The notes beneath the pieces are model-generated. The model was not told the origin of the DNA and ran no database searches. It saw only the letters and a program-made list of their open reading frames with translations. DNA of 16,065 nucleotides from Antrodiella citrinella (Eukaryota; Basidiomycota; Agaricomycetes; Polyporales; Steccherinaceae): NCBI GenBank assembly GCA_004802725.1, contig SGPM01000405.1:553-16617 (forward strand). The letters run 5' to 3'. Shown piece by piece: positions 8,880 through 16,065 of the stretch. The translations under genes and the position numbers were made by a program. Positions within the stretch are counted from its first letter, which is position 1, and each line of letters starts with the position of its first letter.

Positions 8880-11486
8880 ATGCTGATGTTCTTCAACCAT
8901 ACCCACACGGAAATTCTCACCTGTACTTCGTGGTCAGCTTGCCGTATAATGTGGACTATCCTTGTCAACAACTTTGTGTTCACATCTCCGACAGTGGACT
9001 ACTCGCCTGGCATCCTTCCGAGCGGGGTTCTCCTGGAATTGGAGCCTCTAAGTCCCCGAGAAATCAAACTCCCTCTCTGGGCGATGTCAGCGTATCCTCA
9101 GCTTGGCTTCTGCGCGTTCAACGTGCCGTTGACAGGTCCGATCTTGGGGAGATTGGATATCAAGTTCAAAACGCTCATACATCAAGTGGGGACAGGCTAT
9201 TCGCTCATACCCTCTGTGGTCTTGGCATGGCAGTCTCTAGAGAGCGCCCTGCTCTTCGTGTCCAATTTCTTGCTGTCGAATATTCCGGTGGCAAACCACC
9301 GTCTACTTCCCTTAGACTTCAAGCCATTTCCGCCTCCATCCAGATTCGGCTACACCCGGGTTTTCGACACACATGCTCGATGTAGTCGTGCTATCGTAAG
9401 ATCCCGCGAAGCCTTCGTCCCTCTCATGGCAATGTGCACGATGGCGATAGCTATCTGGACGAAAGCAGTTCCAAGAGCAGCTGATGCTGGCGATACTTGT
9501 CCCGCGTGGGCCGTTGCCCTCAAGGACAGAGGTGTTGACGTTGACTGGATTGCAGACTTGATGGCGTCGCCTATCGCAAACCTATCTAAGGACATCAAAC
9601 GCGTAGGAGTGCTGGTACGGGCGGCGGGCGGCGATCTTTGGTGGAATCATCTTCCAACCATGGCTGAAGCCCACGTTCTGATCTGGATACTGTGGGGTTC
9701 CCTTAATAAACCCTACGATACGCCACACGCCACACGTTTCATGTGTTCACTCGTGCCATCCAAATTCGACATACAGAATGCGAAAATCCTTCAAGAGAAT
9801 TTGCGAAGTGGCGCTAGAGTTCGTCCACCGGTGAACTTGGAAGTGGTCAAATCCAAGGAGAGACGTGGCAGGGCATGTTCGCGAGAAGGGCGAGAGAGAA
9901 CACAATACTCGAGCAGGGAGAAGCAGAGGACCAAAGAGAGCGAAGGTTGGCAGCCAAAGCGCGCAGCGAGGAATGTTTGAACTCTGCTGTTCCTCCAAAG
10001 TCAGAGGCGGTTTTCGAGTGGATATCCGTGTCAGGACGCCGGTACAAGGGAAGTCTTGTGCGCCATCGCGTTCATAGCTGGCAGGTCGGAGACGCTTGGG
10101 CACGGTTTCCTGCTCCTCACAAACGGTACGACGATGTTCGCAGGGAATGGGATCTTTGTTCGGAATTCCAAAACCTTGAGCAGGTGGAGGATATCGCTGA
10201 AAGCGAAGAGGAGACCCCAATCATGTACAGCGACGAAACGGATGTGGTCCCATCTGCTGAGAGTTGCAAAGACGTCGTCCGACAGGCACATGCTGCACAC
10301 AGAGTGGATACTCCATCACAAGCGCAACAACGATTCGCCGACTCAGAGGATATGCTACGTGGTAGATACGGATTCGTGTCTTATCCGGCCGTTGACTACA
10401 CGCCAAAGTTCCCGGTGATGACGCAGGCCAGGGTGGAACACCTATTGGGATTTGCTCCCGGATCCCTGCCCGCACAGAATCACACGCCAGTCTCAGATCT
10501 ACTCGGCGCCATCATTCAGAACTCGACACAGGGTCTCACCAATGTCTGCACAATCCGTCATTCGAGCACAGCAATGAGCAGATCCATGGTTCGGTTCCAC
10601 ATCGTGCGGCGCAAGCACGTAGATGGAACAATAGAGGAGGTTTACGTGATCAAGACCAGACACCCCAGTATCGAGCCTTTGTGGGATCTAGTCATCACAG
10701 ATCCTGTCACGGTCGTGCAACTATTGAGGATGGAGGAGGACCATACCATTCCGTATTTGGTGCATCATCTGGTCACTTGTGGAATCAGTTGCTCCACCGC
10801 CGTCACTTCCAATGAACCCACCATCGGATTGTCGCATTACCCATTCCCTGGAGCCCGCCGCATGGAGACGCTTGGCTGGATCAGTAAAGGCCACAAATTT
10901 ACGCACGAACACTATCACCATTATGAGTTCATTCGTAATATGCTGCTTGAGAGGGACTACAGCCGCGCTGCCTTACTGGCCGGCGGTATTGTCGGGAGGT
11001 TGGCAAAAGAAGCTTTAGGAGTCTCTAGCGGTACAACAGGTCCCTCGTTGGACGTATATGAGTATGGGTCCTGGCAAGAGTATGAGGGAGGGGCCGTGAG
11101 AGGAGACGACAAGCTATCGGAGGAGGAACAGGATCTCATTTGCGGATTATACAAGGTATACACAGGTGTGTAGCTCCAATTAAATTTATGGTACAATTTC
11201 GATTGACGCATGGCATATAGACGACAGTGGAAAACAGACTGAGGACGCTTCTTGGTGGCCGAAGCAGTCTGTCTGGCTACGGTGTGGATTATATACCGGA
11301 TTCTGGTCTGCGGATTGCGAAGCTTGGTATCAAGCACGATCGAATGCCATCACAACTCAGCAGGCGCAGCCGAAAAACGCCGCTGCTTGGAAAGACACCC
11401 TCAAGTACTATCAACGCGATTCCCGGATCATCTTAGCCAACAAAACCGCTGCATGTGCCCAATACCTCCGAAACCTCAGAGTGTGA
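8880..11486 (+). CDS. Large Agaricomycete-type protein of unknown function, one frameshift
   Basis: The first part is open from the stop at 8769, with its first ATG at 8880. It contains VDYSPGILPSG, KLPLWAMSAYPQLGF, VPLTGPILGRLDIKF and RSREAFVPLMAMC, then a region ending WWNHLPTMAEAHV. The frame must then move by one base between 9818 and 9845 (the second frame has a stop at 9815). Beyond it the second frame runs through SGQIQGETWQGMFARRA, RYDDVRREWDLCSEF, an acidic stretch, RYGFVSYPAVDYTPKFP and HEHYHHYEFIRNMLLERDYS. A 55-nt intron (11166-11220, GTGTGT to ATATAG, branch-like TTGAC) joins in phase to a last exon with DASWWPKQSVWLRCGL and GFWSADCEAWYQAR, stopping at 11486. Total is about 850 residues. 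From memory, this order of motifs marks a family found in many copies in mushroom genomes with no known function; I cannot confirm that by search. The frameshift may be an assembly error, since the rest is well kept. It converges on the dioxygenase gene to its right. Confidence 0.7.
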
Positions 11487-11833
11487 AGGATATAGAGATC
11501 ACAGATCTCGAAGGTTGAAGGCCCGAAAGGACTTTCGCGCGATAGCGTATTGAAGAACAGAAGAAGATCTTCATGTTGGTCGAAGATCATGACCATGCTC
11601 CACCTACGTTCCTCCCCCTCTGTCCCCGTTGATTCTTCTCTTGATCATGTTCAATGATGTGCTTTGCGCCTTGTTGTTTCATTTTTCGTCGAATCACTGC
11701 ATTCTGTTCATTTTCACATTACTTACCATGTACGCTTCAAAGCCAAAAGAGACTACTCAGAAAATTCCATGTATGATGATGATGGTAGTGACATTACTTA
11801 TAGCGACGATTCTACATCAAGACATCGCCGTCA
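11487..11833. other. Convergent intergenic region
   Basis: About 350 bp separates the stop of the large unknown gene (+) from the stop of the dioxygenase (-). It should hold both 3' ends. It is moderately AT-rich and has no gene or clear hairpin terminator; fungal 3'-end signals are too weak to place by eye. Confidence 0.5.
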
Positions 11834-13243
11834 CTATGATAATCCAGCCCCGAAGACCCTGTTGCGATCCTGCTGAAGCTCGGAATATATAGAAAAAGCT
11901 GATAAAGCCCACGTCCAGCTATGACACTTCTCAACTTTGATCTCTGCAGCAAGTCTGGGTTCGAGCCTCAAGAGGTCACTGTGAGTTCTATATCCGTACC
12001 GTATCCACCGAAATAGACTGCCCGCTGCGTACTGCGTGAACGATCCACGCGTCTCATGCTCTGAGATTGGTACATTCCCGTGTACAACCGTGCCGGACGG
12101 GATCAACACAGTCGCGCCTGGTGGAAATTCAATGACGAGGTTCAGTGTTCGTAGGATGATGTGGCCTCCAGTCGAAGGACAGAAGCTGCCGATGCTGGTG
12201 ATGGCACACCAACCATTTGGTTTGTTCGCACTATCCACATGTTCGTGGGTTACTACCCTTGGACCGAAATTAAAAGCGACAGCAGGGAAGACGCTGTTTG
12301 AAAAAGGTGGATCCACCTCGGGATGATGTGCCAGAATGTTGTTTCGCATATCCAGATATTCGTGGAACAATTTGGGAGCATACCACGCTAAGGCGGCTGG
12401 ATGATACAATATGCGTCAGCTAAAGAGCTATTTTATGGCGTGTCGTCACGTACAGCTTCCAAATCCTGCGACGCGGCGGATGTCTGGATCAGCGAGCAGA
12501 CCGGCTACTGCCTCCGTATTTGACCGCGAAGTCTGCGCAAGGTTGGTGGGCTTCTGAACGAACACCTTAGAATGAGGACGACTGGAATAAGTAGAAGTCA
12601 ATACCTTCTGGCCATTGCCAAAGGAAAACCCGGCGGTGACCGATTTGAAGTCTCCCCTGCGGTTGCGACAGTTTGAACACCGTGCCTTCCATGCTTTTCC
12701 TCTGCATTTTCTACATATTCTAAGCTGTATGCAATCTGATGCAGTAGCCATCGCGTCCTCCACGCCTTGAATACACGCCGTCCAACTATCATCGCCCACA
12801 GGCTGGCCGGCGAGAACTGCAATAACTCTGTCTTCTGCATCCAGCAGTAGCATAGGATCTCTGTGTCATTGTCAGCAGAGAATGAATGGGGTCGGAACGT
12901 CTACTCACATGCCGTTCCACTTCACAAGCTGGAGTCCTTCTTTCAACAAATGCGCAAGAGCCTTGTTCTCCGGTTTGACAGGATGTTGCTTTGAGACCCA
13001 ACTGCCTTCAGCAGCTGTGAAACCTCTTGCGGAGGTACCACTTTTGATGCCTGGCGGGATCCGGTGCATTTGGGACAAAGACGATCTCAGCTTAGGCATA
13101 GGGAATACTCTGCCGGCTTTGATATCCAATCTCTTCTGCTTGCGCCTGGAAGCTTTCCCAACGGATGACCTGCTTCGTGATGTGCAAGATTCCTTTGAAA
13201 CTTGAGCCAGAGGCAACTTGGGAGTCGGCGCAACTGATGTCAT
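11834..13243 (-). CDS. TET/JBP-like Fe(II)/2-oxoglutarate dioxygenase
   Basis: Three minus-strand exons, 13243-12909, 12860-12454 and 12396-11834, are joined by GT-AG introns of 48 nt (GTGAGT to ACACAG) and 57 nt (GTACGT to TCCAG). Phases agree, for about 434 residues. Order: basic N-terminus with a nuclear-localisation-like RRKQKR (33-38); LVKWNGIDPMLLLDAEDRV running across intron 1 and on to IAVLAG; a four-cysteine cluster (C161, C164, C173, C176); GFSFGNGQ; ADPDIRRVAGFGSSALAW across intron 2; then the double-stranded beta-helix domain. That domain shows the metal-binding HVD (H300, D302), GWCAITSIGSF, FPPGATVLIPSG with the distal His in VVHGN (H353), and the 2-oxoglutarate-type Arg in ETRGSFTQY (R364). 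Known: TET/JBP enzymes oxidise methylated bases in DNA, and a Coprinopsis homologue converts 5-methylcytosine. Inferred: this one acts on DNA in the nucleus. The start chosen is the only in-frame ATG upstream of the conserved part (context CCAAAATGA), but the frame stays open to about 13614. The dioxygenase fold is secure; the TET/JBP subclass is less so. Confidence 0.78.
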
Positions 13244-13614
13244 TTTGGTGAGGTGAGAGCTGAACGAGCTGACGGTCTTCTCTTCTTCGTCTTCGTCTTC
13301 TTCTGCCCTTTCCGTCTCCGCTGTAATCTCGTCGTTCTCCAGCTTGCAGGCAATCTCCAAGTGAGGTGCAATCTCAACACCTGTACGGTATANGTGTGTA
13401 TATGGAGGCGCCTTATATTTGGAAACTGCTTCAGCATCCGGAGTACGACTTTGCTTGCTGGCTACATACCTCCATAATTGCGTCCATCTGGCCGAGAAGC
13501 GGCTCACTGGGAGTACAAATGCTATCTCGAGTTTGAGACGCGTCAAAGGCGTCCTCTGGCTCTCGGTGAGGCCCTCAGGTATCTTGAGACTGAGACCTGG
13601 GTACGGACAGATTC
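13244..13614 (-). other. Open upstream extension of the dioxygenase frame without an ATG
   Basis: The first-exon frame continues upstream for about 370 bases with no stop and no ATG, to a TGA just beyond 13614. The translation includes PEGLTESQRTPLTRLKLEI, RFSARWTQLWRYV and an acidic run, EEDEDEEE. It looks protein-like, so it could be coding sequence of this gene served by a further upstream exon, or part of another, older gene. I tested a donor at the GTATGT near 13471 with acceptors near 13427 and 13380; both gave a stop after splicing. Confidence 0.35.
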
Positions 13615-15477
13615 ACCCTAGCTTGACGTGGCAACCATTCAGTTGGGTCGAAAATNCATCGAGTTAGCCGTGATAAGATAATTGATTAGATTGAAGGTAT
13701 ATAGTCCCAAGTCCATTAGCATCTGGTCATGGCATGTGTAGCTTTTTCTATTCATCGCGCAGAAAGATCAGTTTTGAATGGNGTTCCGTGGACATTTTGG
13801 ATGCGATAACAAATAGACAATCTTCGCTAAAAGTCTGGACGAGATCGAGCGGGCAAGCCGTCAAAGCTACATCAACTGAATGGGTCGACCTCTTATCCGA
13901 ACCATAACACCTCGCAAAATGGAACGCTGGGACTCTGAAACATGATCTGAAATCCCTCTCTCCCTCTCTACTGCGACACTGGTGGGAGACTCTCAGTTGG
14001 AATCACTCTGCACGAGTGCATGATCAGGACGAGAACAACCAAACAGCATCCATTGAGTCANAATGTACAGCGCTCGACATATTGATGAAGCAAAACGACT
14101 GGAGACGCAGACTGCGGACAAAACTCCTGGCCTTACTGGCCTCTCACTTCAACCTCATTCAACCTAACTCCGTAGCGACGGAAATCGAGCACTAGCTAGA
14201 CGGCAACGACTGACAAATCAGTATGAGAGATGGAGAAGACAAAGTGGGAACGTACATGACGAGGGTTGCGAACTGCACTTAGGACGTTGTGAAGAGTGAT
14301 GCGGTTGCGTCCGTAGGGCCTGGTTAGACCCAGCGTCGGCGTCCCAGCACTACTCTCAGCTTGTCATGTTGTTCGTGCCAACGCTGAACAACAGACGTTA
14401 GGTGTAGATGTGAGAGTAGGGGTAGCGACTCACCTGTGCCTCCGAATAGTGATACGTGTGGTTCTCTCTACCATCATCCCTCGCAGTTCCTGCTCACGTT
14501 CAGACCTCCACATGCGGACCTGACCTGAATGAGACGCGTCATTCAGATGCGAATTGTTAGACAGTGTTCCCATCAGCTCTTACCATTCGTTGTAGTTCTC
14601 AGTGTATGGTATATCTATCAGGATGCTCGTGTTGAACGCGTCAAACTCTTGAGGGTGTCGTCGTAGTAGAGTCGGAAGCCTCACAGCCGGTAAACCAGCG
14701 TGAAGCATGGGAATTGGGATGGTGGGGATGTGCTGAGTGGAATACATGAAAAGAGAGGCGTGAGCGGTCAGTCTGTCTGAATTGAAATGGCAAGCAGAAA
14801 GCTTTGCACGGAGACGTTGTGAGTGGGGAAATATTGGCGGCGCAACTTGCGTCGGAGATGCCACGTGGCTCGATCGACCGGCGTTTCCCGGGCCGTCCAA
14901 CATTCTTCGCCTCGTCGCAATCCTTGATTCCTTGAATCATGCGGCTACTACCAGCACTCAGAAGGCACACTGCTGAGTAGGCACATCAGCAAAAACAAGT
15001 CGTAGAACACTCCAGGGAAGTACATCAGTTCTCTTGGACGCTACCATGGCTGAATAAAACCTGCCCATTGCAGATGATACTATCATGATAGAACCGTGCC
15101 AGTAGCACCATGGGCTGGCGTTCACGTTGGTTTACCGACGTGAGGCCTGCCTGAGGATGTCTAAAATCTGTTGATGCTGTTCATACGATACATGGCATTG
15201 ACCTACATCCTGGCGTTTTTGCTGAAAGACGGACTCATGGCAGGGCTCGCCTTGGTGTTTGAATCGACGGCCTACTCACCACGCAGCGACGTGTCTGAGG
15301 ACCACGGCAGAAAGCGGACTTCCTGCCGTCTTCTCCATACACTTTCTGCGCGGTGTCTTGCACAAGATAATGCTGGTGTCGCGAATGTGATCTGCTTTCT
15401 TTGCGATATGCAAGTTGTCACAAATCTTCGCTTTGTCCTTAGCCCCGTCCGCACAAGTTTGTCCTGTACGGTCTTAC
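13615..15477. other. No supportable gene
   Basis: Open frames here are short and mutually contradictory. On the minus strand 14580-14756 reads in a protein-like way (LPAVRLPTLLRRHPQEF, DIPYTENYNEW) and ends at a good donor, but the natural acceptor near 14521 gives a stop after joining. A following minus frame, with RMWRSEREQELRGMMVERT at about 14450-14525, is in the wrong phase. This may be a decayed gene or transposon remnant. Single Ns occur at 13657, 13782 and 14061. Confidence 0.4.
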
Positions 15478-15546
15478 TCGCCAGATTTCATTTCTCCTTC
15501 TTCTTGCTACTTACCTTCTTCACTTCATATATCTCTTCCCATCTCT
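15478..15546 (+). promoter_or_regulatory. Pyrimidine-rich tract upstream of the right-edge gene
   Basis: A CT-rich stretch (TTTCTCCTTCTTCTTGC, TTCTTCACTTC) sits just before the first leader intron. Such tracts are common immediately upstream of transcription start sites in filamentous fungi and basidiomycetes. No clear TATA box, only CATATATC at about 15527. Confidence 0.4.
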
Positions 15547-15571
15547 TTGGGAACCGTCACTGCAAACTTTG

Positions 15572-15642
15572 GTGAGTGTTCTTTCTCCCTTTTCATGCTG
15601 GTATACCGGGCATGAGATGGTTTCTTGAATCGTTCAACTCAG
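15572..15642 (+). other. 5'-leader intron A with palindromic core
   Basis: A 71-nt predicted intron from GTGAGT to CAACTCAG, in the leader of the right-edge gene. Starting 21 nt inside the donor, 15593-15615 forms a hairpin with arms TCATGC/GCATGA around GGTATACC, with one wobble and one bulge. The following exon (15643-15735) has stops in all three frames, so this intron must lie in untranslated sequence. Confidence 0.55.
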
Positions 15643-15735
15643 TCTTCTCTCATCTACCGCTTTCTAAACATTAGATCCCCCACTACTTCCTTCTCAAACA
15701 ACTTCTGACGAGAATTGTGTTCTTACTGTACTAAG

Positions 15736-15801
15736 GTGAGCCTTGTTCCTTCTCTTTTCATGCCGGTATACCGGCATGAGAAGCTTGCGGTTGTTTCTCA
15801 G
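15736..15801 (+). other. 5'-leader intron B, copy of intron A, perfect palindrome
   Basis: A 66-nt predicted intron from GTGAGC to TTTCTCAG. It contains a perfect 22-bp palindrome at 15758-15779 (arm TCATGCCGGTA), extended to 30 nt (15754-15783) with one position that would be a G-U pair in RNA. The donor-side half closely matches intron A, and the palindrome sits at nearly the same distance from the donor. It ends 7 nt before the start codon. Confidence 0.55.
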
Positions 15802-15808
15802 TGAACTG

Positions 15809-16013
15809 ATGGGTTTCTTGCGACGTAAAGACATGAACCCGCTAGTAAGTATATATTAATCTACGCCGACGAGCCCATCTTACATGTCGCCTCACAGCCG
15901 ATCTTCTGGAAGCATGGCATTCTCAAAAGTCCGGCCAAGCGTGCTTTTGTCGAAAAGCACATCCACAAGAACGCCCGGTTGTTTTCTTTGTGGGCGTCCT
16001 GGATCTTCGTAAC
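15809..16013 (+). CDS. Start of an unrecognised gene running off the right edge
   Basis: The ATG at 15809 opens a 36-nt coding exon, MGFLRRKDMNPL, followed by a 53-nt intron (15845-15897, GTAAGT to CTCACAG). The next exon, 15898-16013, reads PIFWKHGILKSPAKRAFVEK and then HIHKNARLFSLWASWIFVT, ending in phase 2 at a donor GTGAGT (16014). The last intron runs to the window edge with a branch-like CTGAC near 16054. The segment is basic, then ends in a Trp/Phe-rich hydrophobic stretch that may be the start of a membrane segment or amphipathic helix. I do not recognise the protein. The CT-rich promoter tract and two leader introns support a genuine, expressed gene. Confidence 0.55.
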
Positions 16014-16065
16014 GTGAGTAACGCATTTACGATGGGCGTCGACGTAGTACACTGACTCTCGTTCG

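Noticed and set aside
8930..9385. Second plus-strand frame of 151 codons inside the large unknown gene
   Set aside because: Shadow frame: the conserved-looking motifs lie in the other frame.
13240..13477. Plus and minus frames rich in Phe/Val or Glu/Lys over the TCTTCGTCTTCGTC tract
   Set aside because: They mirror the acidic EEDEDEEE run in the dioxygenase upstream frame and have no independent support.
14450..14903. Minus-strand two-exon gene (DIPYTENYNEW to RMWRSEREQELR)
   Set aside because: The obvious intron joins the pieces out of phase and creates a stop; other acceptors also fail.
581..16065. tRNA, rRNA and CRISPR features
   Set aside because: No T-loop/anticodon arrangement, rRNA-like segment or spaced identical repeats was seen on either strand by eye.

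Overview
This window looks like nuclear DNA of a mushroom-forming basidiomycete (Agaricomycetes), from a draft assembly with scattered Ns. The evidence is many very short GT-AG introns (48 to 71 nt), a multi-exon hAT transposase, and two genes of types I recognise as multi-copy in Agaricomycete genomes. I had no database access; family assignments rest on motifs and remembered family patterns.

Layout from left to right. 1-480 is an N-rich edge with an AT-richer open frame (42-375) of unknown origin. 452-580 carries clustered AGCCG/CGGCT motifs like a transposon terminal region. 580-3121 has no gene I can support; it holds a (CA)13 microsatellite and small palindromes. 3122-3521 has two exon-like pieces of an unrecognised gene. 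3863-7247 is the best-resolved locus: a TATA box and an 11-exon hAT transposase of about 913 residues whose splice phases all agree, with BED finger, DDE-fold motifs and C-terminal dimerisation motif. 7248-8770 is low-complexity, pyrimidine-rich DNA with a 12-bp minisatellite. 8880-11486 (+) encodes a large (about 850 aa) protein of unknown function, with one apparent frameshift near 9830 and a 55-nt intron before its last exon. 11834-13243 (-) encodes, in three exons, a TET/JBP-like Fe(II)/2-oxoglutarate dioxygenase with a complete set of expected metal and substrate residues. 13615-15477 shows nothing solid. 15478-16065 is the promoter-side start of another gene; its untranslated leader holds two introns that look like copies of each other and share a near-perfect palindrome.

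How they may fit together: the dioxygenase and the large unknown gene converge tail to tail with about 350 bp between stops, next to an apparently intact DNA transposon gene. Fungal TET/JBP genes are known to be lineage-expanded and linked to DNA transposons of the KDZ class. Here no KDZ transposase is visible, and the nearest transposase is hAT. Whether the convergent pair is a functional or co-mobilised unit is the most interesting open question; the sequence alone does not prove it.
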